Positions 35,011 to 43,171 are shown, counted from the first letter of the stretch. The stretch is DNA of 64,000 bases from Alphaproteobacteria bacterium (GCA_040218575.1 JAVJRE010000003.1:248001-312000); one strand, 5' to 3'. Translations and numbers: made by a program. Notes: generated from the letters alone by a model not told the origin.

Positions 35011-35247
35011 CAGGCTCCCTGCGATCGGGGGTGAAGGGCCACGGCAAGCGGCTATGCCCTGTCAGCCCCATCTTGCGGGACGGGCCCTGCCCGGTGCAAG
35101 GCGCAGCACAAAAGCGGCCGGCGGCCGCGGCCGGTGTATGGGTGGACGGTCAGAAGCCCATTGCGGCCGGTCAGCGGTCGGCGCGGCATGAGGCGGCGCC
35201 CAGGCTCCGGCACTGGCGGGCATGGCGCATGGCAGCGTGGATCGCCA

Positions 35248-35556
35248 CTACGGCGTGCAGATGCCCCGTTGCGCAGCCAGCCAGAGGGCCTCTCCTTTGT
35301 CCGGTCGCTGGCGTAGCCGCGCCAGCGTCGGCAGAACACCGGCAGCGCACGGTCGCTGTGTGCGTGCCAGCCGGCGGATTTGCCGCCACAGGTCGCTGGC
35401 CTCCGGTTGCCGTAGCGCGCGCTCGCCGGGCCGCATGACGGCCGCAGGTGGCGGCCCGTCATAGAAGAGGGAGAGCCGATACCAGGCCAGAAGGCCGCAC
35501 TTGGCGGCGGCGGGCGATGGCGGCGTGGGACGGACCGAAGAGTGTGCCGGTGGCAT
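35248..35556 (-). CDS. Small hypothetical protein at the phage-region border
   Basis: A 102-residue frame with strong GC preference at third positions over its length (for example CTG GCC TGG TAT CGG CTC TCC CTC TTC TAT GAC). The clearest part is LLAWYRLSLFYDG followed by an Arg-rich helical tail (LWRQIRRLARTQRPCAAGVL). I start it at ATG 35556, and the ribosome site is poor. A sigma-70-like promoter with operator sequence lies about 240 bases upstream on the same strand. I recognise no family and rate it as a probable gene only. Confidence 0.4.
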   Translation of the reverse strand: MPPAHSSVRPTPPSPAAAKCGLLAWYRLSLFYDGPPPAAVMRPGERALRQPEASDLWRQIRRLARTQRPCAAGVLPTLARLRQRPDKGEALWLAAQRGICTP

Positions 35557-35794
35557 CGGCTTTGCCTGGATATGATTGTTGAGTCGGGGCCGGCCGTCTC
35601 TGGCTGGCCCGGGAGACGCCAAGACGGCGCCGATGCGGGGGAGGCATCGGCGCCGCTCGCCGGCGAGGAACCCGCGATCATAGCTCGGGAGGAAGCCGAC
35701 CGTCGGGTCATCGGATCCTGGCCGCCGCTGGCCCCGCCCGGATGCGCTGTGCAGCGTCCGGGGGCCGGCACGAACGGTCGAGATCCGTAAACCG

Positions 35795-35828
35795 AATATA
35801 TACAAAATGGGGTATCTAAACAACCCAT
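35795..35828 (-). promoter_or_regulatory. Leftward promoter overlapped by an operator-like element
   Basis: On the minus strand, TTGTTT (35823-35818) and TATATT (35800-35795) are 17 bases apart. Between and over them the plus strand reads ACAAAATGGGGTA (35802-35814) and ACCCAT (35823-35828), an ATGGGGT/ACCCAT inverted repeat. The ACAAAATGGG core recurs at 36593, which suggests a repressor site. Confidence 0.5.
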
Positions 35829-35853
35829 AATGAACAGAAACCTGGCGGACCGG

Positions 35854-36558
35854 TCAGGCGTGTTCTGCCGCGCCAACGATGCGGTGCAAATTACGGACCC
35901 GTTGCCGCGTCAAGTGGATCTCCTGCGGCGGGTTGAACTGCTCCAGGACCACATTCCGATCGTCGCCACGGACGAACCGTTTAACCAGGCCTTCGCCGTC
36001 GTCCAGCTCAACCACCACATAGCAGCCACGCGCCAGCGGCCGGTTGGGGTTTACGAAGACCATTTCGCCGGGCTCGTAGCGCGGCGCCATGGAATCGCCA
36101 ACCACATAGACTGCATAGGCGGCGGCAACTCCAATCAGGATACCGGGGCGGCGGATATATTCAAACGGCTGACCGTTGTCGAAGAACATGCCGCCGGAAC
36201 CGCCCTTGGCCGCGCCCAGCACAGGCAGATCGGCAACATCAGCGAAGCCGCTGTGGGCTGGCGGCTGGCCGGTCAGAAAGGCGCGTTGCGTTTCCATCAG
36301 GCCGGTGGCCGGGCCCGGCGCAGGGTGGGGCCGGGCAGGGGCATCATAAACGCCGTCCTGCGGCAGGAAGCCGCCGCCCATGATGTCGGCCGGCGCACAG
36401 CCGAGTACCGCCGCCAGACGAATCATCCACTCCTGGGTCAGTCGTCGTTCGCCGCGCTCCAGCTTGACGATCTGCGAGGCGCTGGTGCCCACCTGATCGG
36501 CAAGCTGCGCCGCGGTCATACCACCGGACTGTCGGAGTTCCTTAATTCGGTTCTGCAT
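35854..36558 (-). CDS. Phage-type repressor: HTH plus S24 (LexA/CI-like) peptidase domain
   Basis: 234 residues. The N-terminal helix-turn-helix (MTAAQLADQVGTSASQIVKL) is of the XRE/CI type. The C-terminal S24 domain shows the catalytic Ser in VVGDSMAPRYEPGE and Lys in EGLVKRFVRGDD, as in CI and LexA. It keeps phage genes silent and may self-cleave after RecA activation. I place the start at ATG 36558 (MQNRIKELRQSGG), leaving a divergent control region with an operator at 36591. A clear Ala-Gly cleavage site is not obvious, so SOS induction is uncertain. Confidence 0.9.
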   Translation of the reverse strand: MQNRIKELRQSGGMTAAQLADQVGTSASQIVKLERGERRLTQEWMIRLAAVLGCAPADIMGGGFLPQDGVYDAPARPHPAPGPATGLMETQRAFLTGQPPAHSGFADVADLPVLGAAKGGSGGMFFDNGQPFEYIRRPGILIGVAAAYAVYVVGDSMAPRYEPGEMVFVNPNRPLARGCYVVVELDDGEGLVKRFVRGDDRNVVLEQFNPPQEIHLTRQRVRNLHRIVGAAEHA

Positions 36559-36588
36559 CGTGTGACCATTTCCGTGATGCGCATTGTA

Positions 36589-36618
36589 TTGCACAAAATG
36601 GGTAATAGAATATTGTGC
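36589..36618. promoter_or_regulatory. Divergent promoter/operator of the phage repressor
   Basis: GCACAAAAT (36591-36599) and ATATTGTGC (36610-36618) form an inverted repeat (8 of 9 positions) around GGGTAATAGA. On the plus strand TTGCAC (36589-36594) and TATTGT (36611-36616), 16 bases apart, make a sigma-70-like promoter for the gene at 36694, exactly under the palindrome. This is the expected layout of a CI-type operator. Confidence 0.65.
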
Positions 36619-36693
36619 TCGAAAGACGATCAAGGTTATCGTTGCCTGGCCGTAAATTCAAGTAAATCCTTACAAACCGGAGGGCTGGTGCCG

Positions 36694-37452
36694 ATGCGTA
36701 GTGGACACTTTACGCCAGGAGTTTCCCAATCTGGCAAAAGAAAAACCCAGCAGGGAGAGACCGCCGCCGCGGCTGGCATCGGACAGAATTCGCGGCCGGT
36801 GACGACGGTATCTGAGTCGCAGCCAGCGCCGCCAGGTGGGCGTCAAACGGGCTGCCGTCGGCGGCGCAGCGATGTGGTGGAGGACTTGTTTGCCGCCGGC
36901 CGCCTGCGCGAGGACCATGTCCGCGCCGCCCAGGAGATCCGGCGGGTATGGGCTCTCCTGGGCCGTGCCTTCTTTCCGGCCACCTCCCGCTGGGGTCATC
37001 ACACACGGCGCCGGGGACCGGTCTCCGCCGGTGATGTGACCGGGCCGCTGGAGCGTTTTGGTGAGCGAGATGAGCGGGTTTATCGTCTGCGCTACCTGCC
37101 ATGGGCGCGTGAGCTGAGCCGTCCCGGGTTTGTCGGCCGTGGTCGTCTGACCGGCCTTCAACTGGTCATCGACATGGTGATCGACAATCGCGGCCCGCGA
37201 CAGACCGAGACCCAGCACGGGTTGCGCCATGGCACCGCTGTGGCGGCGTTGCAGTTGGCGCTGCACCGCTATTCCTGCCTCGCCGGCTGGATCGAGGAGC
37301 GGCCGGCGACGGCCGCGCCGGTCGCCGGGCGGGGCACTCCCCGCAGAAGCGCAGGATCGCCGTCGACCATGCCCGGGACGGGCGTGTTTCCATTGGCGGG
37401 CAAAAGCGCCATCCGCCAGATCCTGCAACGGGCCGCGCTGCGCAAACGATGA
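36694..37452 (+). CDS. Phage-region protein of unknown function, divergent from the repressor
   Basis: 252 residues, first gene rightward from the operator. A Gly/Gln/Ser-rich N-terminus is followed by a helical, basic region (VVEDLFAAGRLREDHVRAAQ, EIRRVWALLGRAFFPATSR) and VIDMVIDNRGPRQTETQHGL, then HGTAVAALQLALHRYS. It faintly recalls the DUF6456-type helical proteins of alphaproteobacteria and their phages, but I cannot confirm that. GGAGGG lies about ten bases before the ATG. An early regulatory role is plausible from position only. Confidence 0.7.
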   Translation: MRSGHFTPGVSQSGKRKTQQGETAAAAGIGQNSRPVTTVSESQPAPPGGRQTGCRRRRSDVVEDLFAAGRLREDHVRAAQEIRRVWALLGRAFFPATSRWGHHTRRRGPVSAGDVTGPLERFGERDERVYRLRYLPWARELSRPGFVGRGRLTGLQLVIDMVIDNRGPRQTETQHGLRHGTAVAALQLALHRYSCLAGWIEERPATAAPVAGRGTPRRSAGSPSTMPGTGVFPLAGKSAIRQILQRAALRKR

Positions 37453-37550
37453 TGGCCGCCCGCATGATCGGCGGACCGGCCCTATGGCGGGATATCAGTC
37501 CGGCCCGTTCATTCCTCGCTTGACCGGCGGGACGGTTTGTGTCAAATTAT

Positions 37551-37564
37551 ACCCACAATGGGGT
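37551..37564. promoter_or_regulatory. Third operator-like element
   Basis: ACCCACAATGGGGT has ACCC/GGGT arms and shares CAATGGGGT with the ATGGGG core at the other two sites. It lies 146 bases upstream of the gene at 37710. On the minus strand a perfect TATAAT adjoins it. Weaker than the other two. Confidence 0.4.
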
Positions 37565-37709
37565 TTAGTGCGGACGGGCCTCAGCGCCGCCGTCCCGCCA
37601 CCCCATGTGGGCGCGGTGGCCGGCGGCCTGGACGGCGCGGGTTCCGGACCGATTGACCGCGGCCCAGCCTGTGGCGCGCCGACATTTGCCAAAAGCGGCA
37701 GGAGATAGG

Positions 37710-38450
37710 GTGGAGCGGGCATCAACCACGGGCACCGGTCTGTTGCCCGCCACGCCGGCTCAGGCGACGGGATCGACAGATGCAGGCGGTAGCGCCAGCG
37801 GCCATGCCACCCAAAGCGGCGAGCCTTCAGGCGAATCGGCGGGCGAAGCTTCGGGTGAACCAGCGGGTGAACCAGTGGGCGACGGGGGGCTGACGCCGCT
37901 CGCATTCATGCTGGCCCTGATGCGCGACCCCGAAGCCTCCCTCGACAATCGCAAGTGGGCGGCGCAGCAGGCCGCCCCCTATCTTCACGCCCGCAAGGGC
38001 ACGGGCGACGCGCCGGCGGCACCGACCGGACACGAGCAGGCGCTGGAGGACGATGCCGGGGCCAGCCAGGAGCTGTCCCGGCTGTGGGGCGCGCGGACAG
38101 AGGCCAACCGTACGCGGGCGCTGGATTATGCGCGCCGTATCGGTGGCGACGACACGGCCGACTGGTTGGCCGACAGCGGTCTTGACCGGCATCCGCGGCT
38201 GCTTTCGCTACTGCATGCCGCCGCCCAGGCCAGTAGCGAGGACACGCCTGGCGACATGCGGGCATCATCGGCGCCTGACGGCGGGCGCGACGGCTTTGTT
38301 CGCGATGCCGGCTCCGCCCGGCAGGAGATCGCTCGATTGCAGGCGGACCCGACTTTTCGGTCGGCCTATACTGACGCCTTTAATCCGGCCCATGACGACA
38401 GCGTGCGGCGGATGGAGCGTTTGTTCCGCGCCGCCTATGGTGCAGCCTAG
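37710..38450 (+). CDS. Phage protein, small-terminase-like N-terminal part and scaffold-like C-terminal part
   Basis: 246 residues with GTG start preceded by GGAGATAGG. Residues 30-60 are Gly-Glu-Pro repeats. Next, FMLALMRDPEASLDNRKWAA and QQAAPYLHARKG resemble the stretch that small terminase subunits of alphaproteobacterial phages carry. The C-terminus (ARQEIARLQADPTFRSAYTD, HDDSVRRMERLFRAAYG) resembles a motif seen in phage scaffold and head-assembly proteins. No large terminase follows; a permease gene runs in from the other side. A role in DNA packaging or head assembly is inferred from these resemblances. Confidence 0.6.
   Translation: MERASTTGTGLLPATPAQATGSTDAGGSASGHATQSGEPSGESAGEASGEPAGEPVGDGGLTPLAFMLALMRDPEASLDNRKWAAQQAAPYLHARKGTGDAPAAPTGHEQALEDDAGASQELSRLWGARTEANRTRALDYARRIGGDDTADWLADSGLDRHPRLLSLLHAAAQASSEDTPGDMRASSAPDGGRDGFVRDAGSARQEIARLQADPTFRSAYTDAFNPAHDDSVRRMERLFRAAYGAA
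37817..37884 (+). repeat. Imperfect GEP/GE-coding tandem repeat
   Basis: Inside the preceding gene the DNA repeats near-copies of GGCGAACC(T/A)(G/T)C(A/G)GG, coding SGEP, SGES, AGEA, SGEP, AGEP, VGDG. It is a 12-base-period low-complexity tract, probably a flexible linker and prone to slippage. Confidence 0.75.
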
Positions 38451-38457
38451 AAGCCGT

Positions 38458-40503
38458 CTACCCGCCCCACACCAGGACGATGACCGGCGTGGCGACAATC
38501 AGCACGAGGATTTCCAGCGGCAGTCCCATGCGCCAATAGTCACCGAAGCGATAGCCGCCGGGGCCGAGAATCAGAGTGTTGTTCTGATGGCCGATGGGGG
38601 TGAGGAACGCACATGACGCACCGACCGCCACGGCCATCAAAAGGGCATCGGGACTGACCTGAAGTCCCGCCGCCAGGGCGATCGCGACCGGCGCCATGAT
38701 GACCGCTGTCGCTGCATTGTTCATCAGGTCCGACAAGGTCATGGTGACGGCCATGAGGATGAGGATGGCGACGATCAGGCCGGATTGTCCCGACAAACCG
38801 CCAAGACCGAGCTGCACGCTGCCGGCCACCAGGTCGGCCAGACCGGTGGTCTGCACCGCCTGACCCACCGGGATCAGCGCGCCGAGCAGGATGATGACCG
38901 GCCAGTCAATAGAGGTGTAGAGCTGGCGCAACGGAACGACCCGTAACAGCACGAAGGCCAGCGCCACCGCCCCGAAGCCGACCGCCACCGGAACAAAGCC
39001 CATGGCGGCGGCGGCAATGCCGGCTATAAAAATGGCGCTGGCCTGCAATGCGGTTTGCCGGCCGCCCAGTCGCAGCCTTCGTTCGGCCAGCGGCACACAG
39101 CCGAGAGCCGAGATGGTATCGAAAACACGTTCGTCGGCGCCCTGCAGCAAAAGAATGTCGCCCGCTGCAATAGGCAGCGATCGCAGGCGCTGGTGAATCG
39201 CGCGTCCCCTGCGGCTTACGGCAATCAAATTGACCCCGTACCGTGCGCGCAAATCCACGCCGGCGGCAGAGCGGTGTTCGATCGCCGCCCCCGGCATGAC
39301 CACGGCCTCGGTCATGATCACATCATCGCTTGACGTCCCCTTGTCAGCGTCGGTCTCGGGGCTGTCCGTGGCGGGGGCGCCAGATGCGGCGATTGGCGCC
39401 AGTGGTGAAGCGCCGCCGGCGATACTGGCAGCGGCGGCTATGGCGGCGCTTTCCTTATGGTTGTCGCCGGCGGGGTCGGTCTCAGCGACGGCCTCGGCAC
39501 CGTTATCTGCGCCTGTGGTGGCGTCAGGGTCTTGGCTGTCTTCGTTTACTGCTTCTTCGGTCGGGGCCTGGTCTGCGTCGGCCTGACCGACCAGCTCCAG
39601 CGACCATTCCGACACCAGGTCCGCCAGATCATCGGCGCCCGCCCGCAACACCAGAACATCGCCCGGTGTGATTCGCTCCCATGAGCCGGTATTGAGCACG
39701 GTGTGCTTGCCACGGACGATGGAGAGAATCTCCACGTCCTTCTCGCCCAGCAGGGTTTCCACATCAGGCAGCCATTGTCCTGCCACCTTGCTGGCTTCGC
39801 TGATGCGGACTTCCGTCAGATAGGGGGCCGTGTCGAACAAGTCCTCCGGGGCTCGTTTGCCGCGCCGTTCGCGCGGCAGCAGCCGCCAGCCGATGAGGGC
39901 GACGAAGAGCAGCCCGACCAGCGTAACGGCGGCGCCGACCGGCGAAAAATCGAACATGGCAAACGGCGCGGCCGGCGGCCCGCCGGCGACTGGCGTGAGA
40001 GCGGCGCGATAACTGGCGATGATGATGTTGGGCGGCGTTCCGATCAGTGTCGTCATGCCGCCGAGGATGGAGGCAAAGGAGAGCGGCATCAGAACCACCG
40101 CCGGCGATACATCGGACCGGGCCGCCGCCTGAATGGCGACCGGCATCAGTATGGCCAGGGCACCGACATTGTTCATGAAGGCGGACAGGACGGCCGCCAC
40201 AGCGCACAGCACAATGATCAGGACAAGCTGGCCGCCGCGTGTCGGGACCAGGTAGCGTGAGATCAGCCCCACGGCGCCGGAAGCGGACAGACCGCGGCTG
40301 GCAATGAAGACCAGGGCAACCGTAATGACGGCGGCGTTGCTGAAACCGGCGAAGGCCAGATCCGGGGCAACGACCCCCGTGGCGACCGCCGCCGCAAGGA
40401 CCATCATCGCCACGACGTCATGGCGCCAGCGGCCCCAGACGAACAGGGCCAGCGCCGCCAGCAGGATGGCGACAATGGAAATCTGCGGCAGTGTCAGAAT
40501 CAT
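38458..40503 (-). CDS. SLC13 family permease with two TrkA-C domains
   Basis: 681 residues. Two blocks of membrane helices, each ending in the SLC13/DASS signature, are seen: AFMNNVGALAILMPVAIQAA with GGMTTLIGTPPNIIIASY, and LSDLMNNAATAVIMAPVAIA with FLTPIGHQNN. Between them lie two TrkA-C (RCK C-terminal) regulatory domains near residues 240-310 and 395-475. A long acidic, Ala-rich insert separates the two TrkA-C domains. Such carriers move sulfate, dicarboxylates or other anions with Na+. The gene is antisense to and embedded among phage genes. Substrate unknown. Confidence 0.9.
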   Translation of the reverse strand: MILTLPQISIVAILLAALALFVWGRWRHDVVAMMVLAAAVATGVVAPDLAFAGFSNAAVITVALVFIASRGLSASGAVGLISRYLVPTRGGQLVLIIVLCAVAAVLSAFMNNVGALAILMPVAIQAAARSDVSPAVVLMPLSFASILGGMTTLIGTPPNIIIASYRAALTPVAGGPPAAPFAMFDFSPVGAAVTLVGLLFVALIGWRLLPRERRGKRAPEDLFDTAPYLTEVRISEASKVAGQWLPDVETLLGEKDVEILSIVRGKHTVLNTGSWERITPGDVLVLRAGADDLADLVSEWSLELVGQADADQAPTEEAVNEDSQDPDATTGADNGAEAVAETDPAGDNHKESAAIAAAASIAGGASPLAPIAASGAPATDSPETDADKGTSSDDVIMTEAVVMPGAAIEHRSAAGVDLRARYGVNLIAVSRRGRAIHQRLRSLPIAAGDILLLQGADERVFDTISALGCVPLAERRLRLGGRQTALQASAIFIAGIAAAAMGFVPVAVGFGAVALAFVLLRVVPLRQLYTSIDWPVIILLGALIPVGQAVQTTGLADLVAGSVQLGLGGLSGQSGLIVAILILMAVTMTLSDLMNNAATAVIMAPVAIALAAGLQVSPDALLMAVAVGASCAFLTPIGHQNNTLILGPGGYRFGDYWRMGLPLEILVLIVATPVIVLVWGG

Positions 40504-40619
40504 GGCCGCCGGACACAAGGGAGCAGAGCAGGAACGGCGCGGCGCCGTTCACGATTTGTCAACGGGTTAACCGGCATAGTGATGCGAGAACTGGTTCGTC
40601 TTGCCATACAGGTCTCATC

Positions 40620-40883
40620 ATGACCCATTTTCTGGTATCGGATGAAAAGCCCGACGGGCACCGTCTGGAGGACATCCTGACGACGATCCGCCGGGATGTC
40701 ATTCTGCGAACCAACAAGATCGCCAGCGACGACCGGCCGGAAGCCCGCCACGTTCTGGAAAACAATGTTGAGATACTGCGGCACCTGACCGACGCCATCA
40801 AGCTGGCTGAGGATAGCACCCGCCTGCTGAACCGCAATCTTGGTCCGCAGGTCAGCGGCACCCCCCGGATCGGGGTTCTTTAG
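40620..40883 (+). CDS. Small helical hypothetical protein
   Basis: 87 residues, divergent from the permease. It is charged and helical (DGHRLEDILTTIRRDVILRT, HVLENNVEILRHLTDAIKLA) with no membrane segment or known motif. AGG lies nine bases before the ATG. It could be a cellular gene belonging with the permease block rather than with the phage. Function unknown. Confidence 0.65.
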   Translation: MTHFLVSDEKPDGHRLEDILTTIRRDVILRTNKIASDDRPEARHVLENNVEILRHLTDAIKLAEDSTRLLNRNLGPQVSGTPRIGVL

Positions 40884-40941
40884 TCTCGGTCCGGAGTCGC
40901 GCCCGGCCGGCGGTTTCCGCCGCTTGACTGCTTAAGGGTGG

Positions 40942-41391
40942 TCAGAGCCCGAGATCGGACATCAGGCCCTGCATTGCGGCAAACAGGCCGATCATCAGAA
41001 CCATAAAGACTACCGACGTGGTGGCCAGCGTCAGAAAGCCGCCCATCCCGCCGTCGTGTCGCCGCCAGGTGCCGCCATGGCGCGGTGCATGGCTGTCTGA
41101 CGCGGCGCTCAGCCCTGCGGTCCCGGGCGTGTGGGGTCCGTTGTCGTCGCCGGCTTGTCTTGCGCGGGAGGTGGCTCCCGCCGGGGCCTTCGGATAGCGG
41201 AAGAGGGTGTGGCTGAAAAAACGGCCGGTCTCTTCATTCATGCGCTCGACCACCACCCGTACGCCGGCGTTTCGGCCACGCTCAACCAGGGTGTGCGCCG
41301 TGGCCATGGCTTCTGTCTCCGCGGTGCAGGTATCGACGATGCGCCAGCCGTGCGGGCTGCGGATCTGAACTTCATAGACTTGTCGGGGCAT
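40942..41391 (-). CDS. Small C-terminally membrane-anchored hypothetical protein
   Basis: 149 residues. The N-terminal half (RQVYEVQIRSPHGWRIVDTC, ERMNEETGRFFSHTLFRYPK) looks like a compact alpha/beta domain. It is followed by a Gly/His-rich linker and one C-terminal membrane helix (LTLATTSVVFMVLMIGLFAA). It probably faces the cytosol with a tail anchor. I do not recognise the family. It closes the cellular-type block placed between two phage structural modules. Confidence 0.7.
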   Translation of the reverse strand: MPRQVYEVQIRSPHGWRIVDTCTAETEAMATAHTLVERGRNAGVRVVVERMNEETGRFFSHTLFRYPKAPAGATSRARQAGDDNGPHTPGTAGLSAASDSHAPRHGGTWRRHDGGMGGFLTLATTSVVFMVLMIGLFAAMQGLMSDLGL

Positions 41392-41695
41392 GGCGCTGAC
41401 CCTGGTTTAACGAACGTGATGCGATGTCACCAATGCAAGGTCAATTTGCCTTGAAGCTCAACAAGTATCGTTTCGAAATTGCAGCGTATTCGCGCCGCAT
41501 TTAGCGAAAATTGAATCAATCCCTCCGCTCGTGATGCGGCGGGCTTGTGTGGCGGACACCCCAGACCGGGTCGCCTGACGCGCGGGAAAGACCGCCAGAC
41601 GCGCCTCGCCCAGCGGGTGAGGCGCGGGGTCCGGCGCTTCGGCCGGGCAGCCCTCCCCGAACCTTATGTCCGGAACCACTCATTCGGAGGGACAC
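41392..41695. other. 304-base leader region before the capsid gene
   Basis: The left 130 bases are AT-richer and probably hold the promoters for the divergent neighbours. The right half contains a very strong hairpin (41600-41626). I see no open gene in it. Confidence 0.55.
41600..41626 (+). other. 12-bp hairpin with triloop upstream of the capsid gene
   Basis: CGCGCCTCGCCC (41600-41611) pairs with GGGTGAGGCGCG (41615-41626) over loop AGC, with a single G-T pair. There is no T-run after it. It sits 70 bases before the capsid ATG and could be an RNA-processing or stability element, or a factor-dependent terminator. Confidence 0.75.
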
Positions 41696-42577
41696 ATGTC
41701 CGTCGAAATTGATACCGCGTTCGTGCAGCACTACGCACAGAACGTGACTCTTCTGGCGCAGCAGAAAGGCTCCCGCCTGCGCGATGCCGTGCGGGTCGAA
41801 TCGATCACCGGTCGCAACGGATTTTTCGACCAGATCGGCCAGGTGGCGGCGCGCCGACGCACCACCCGCCACGCGGATACACCGCGCATGGATACGCCGC
41901 ATGCCCGTCGCCGGGTCAGCCTGGTGGATTATGACTGGGCTGACCTGATCGATCAGGAAGACAAGGTCCGTATGTTGACCGATCCGACCAGCGCCTATGC
42001 CCGGGCCGCGGCATGGGCCATGGGTCGGGCGATGGATGATGCTCTGATTGAGGCAGCGGACGGTATCGCTTACTCCGGTCAGGACGGGTCCACCGCCACC
42101 AATTTTGACAGCGCCATGGTCATTGACGTTCAGGTCGGCGGCAGCGCCAGCGATGTCGGGCTCAATATCGAAAAGCTGCTGGCGGCCAAGGAAACGCTCG
42201 ACTCCAACGACGTGGACCCGGACGTGCCACGGTTCATGGCGGTCAACGCCAAGCAGTTGAAGAACCTGTTGGGCGAAACCCAGGTACAGAGCGCCGATTA
42301 CAATTCGGTCAAGGCTCTGGTGCAGGGCGATATCGATACCTTCCTCGGCTTTCGCTTTATCCGCACGGAGCGCATCGGCATCGATTCCGCCAGTGACCAC
42401 AAGGTTCTGTACTGGGCGCGCGACGGTCTGCTTCTGGCCCTTGGCCAGGAGCCGCAGGCGCGCATCAGCGAGCGCGACGACAAGAACTACGCCATGCAGG
42501 TCTTCTACTCCATGGCGATCGGTGCAAGCCGCATGGAAGAAAGCCAGATTGGCTACATTGCCTGCGATCCGAGCTAG
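41696..42577 (+). CDS. Phage major capsid protein (podoviral type)
   Basis: 293 residues. The opening MSVEIDTAFVQHYAQNVTLL, then LRDAVRVESITGRNGFFDQI, and late FLGFRFIRTERIGID with NYAMQVFYSMAIGASRMEES follow the pattern of the 'phage capsid protein' family found in T7-like podoviruses of proteobacteria. It should form the icosahedral shell. The ATG at 41696 has TCGGAGGG six bases upstream, an efficient site as expected for a capsid. No portal or scaffold gene precedes it directly; hairpins lie on both sides. Confidence 0.87.
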   Translation: MSVEIDTAFVQHYAQNVTLLAQQKGSRLRDAVRVESITGRNGFFDQIGQVAARRRTTRHADTPRMDTPHARRRVSLVDYDWADLIDQEDKVRMLTDPTSAYARAAAWAMGRAMDDALIEAADGIAYSGQDGSTATNFDSAMVIDVQVGGSASDVGLNIEKLLAAKETLDSNDVDPDVPRFMAVNAKQLKNLLGETQVQSADYNSVKALVQGDIDTFLGFRFIRTERIGIDSASDHKVLYWARDGLLLALGQEPQARISERDDKNYAMQVFYSMAIGASRMEESQIGYIACDPS

Positions 42578-42593
42578 GCAAACCCTGAACCCG

Positions 42594-42631
42594 CGGCCGG
42601 AGTCGCCTCCACGGTGAGGCGGCGCCGGCCG
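42594..42631 (+). other. Two-part hairpin just after the capsid gene
   Basis: CGGCCGG (42594-42600) pairs with CCGGCCG (42625-42631), and inside it CGCCTC (42604-42609) pairs with GAGGCG (42616-42621). The CGCCTC and GGTGAGGCG parts also occur in the hairpin before the capsid gene. Confidence 0.75.
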
Positions 42632-42666
42632 TGGACGCCGTCAATTCCACAACAGGACATACACTC

Positions 42667-43131
42667 ATGACCACCACCAAGAGCGATCAGATGACCCAGG
42701 TGGATGCTTCGCCGCCGACGGTCCTCTCCACGACGGATTGGCACGGCCGTCTGCGCCTGGGCTACTTCTCCTATACCCAGGGGGCCAACGGCAGCATCGG
42801 CGACGATGTGGAGCTGTTGCGTCTGCCGCCCGGGCGTTGCCGTGTGCTGGGGCACTTGTGCCGTGTGACCGCCAGCGACAAGGCGGCTGGCGCCACTCTG
42901 GCGCTGGGTTGGGCGACGCATACGACGGCGGGCACGTCGGTTGCCGCCGACCCTGACGGTCTGGCGGCGGCCAGCGATATCGCCAGTGGCCCGACCACTA
43001 TTACGCCCCTGGCAGCGCCGTACCGGCAGTTCGACAGCGATGGCGGGGTGACCCTGACAGCGACTTTCGGCGTCGTGGCGCCCCTGGCAGGCGATACCGT
43101 CGAAGGCCATGTGGTCTACGTCCAGGACTGA
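42667..43131 (+). CDS. Probable capsid-associated (decoration-like) phage protein
   Basis: 154 residues, almost entirely beta-strand and rich in Ala, Gly and Thr (RLRLGYFSYTQGANGSIGDD, VTLTATFGVVAPLAGDTVEG). It follows the capsid gene directly with its own AGGA ribosome site. Small beta-rich proteins at this position are usually head decoration or stabilising proteins. The assignment rests on position and composition, not on a recognised family. Confidence 0.65.
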   Translation: MTTTKSDQMTQVDASPPTVLSTTDWHGRLRLGYFSYTQGANGSIGDDVELLRLPPGRCRVLGHLCRVTASDKAAGATLALGWATHTTAGTSVAADPDGLAAASDIASGPTTITPLAAPYRQFDSDGGVTLTATFGVVAPLAGDTVEGHVVYVQD

Positions 43132-43143
43132 TCGCAGGACGGA

Positions 43144-43171
43144 ACCGGTCGGCGTATATGCGCCGGCCGGT
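43144..43171 (+). other. 11-bp hairpin between the decoration-like and gp11-like genes
   Basis: ACCGGTCGGCG (43144-43154) pairs with CGCCGGCCGGT (43161-43171) around TATATG, with one G-T pair. No T-run follows. It is the third strong stem next to the head genes. Confidence 0.72.

Noticed and set aside
35052-35876. 274-residue minus-strand frame across the phage-region border
   Set aside because: Composition is Arg/Pro/Ser/Ala-rich without any family pattern. The frame at 35248-35556 has better codon use.
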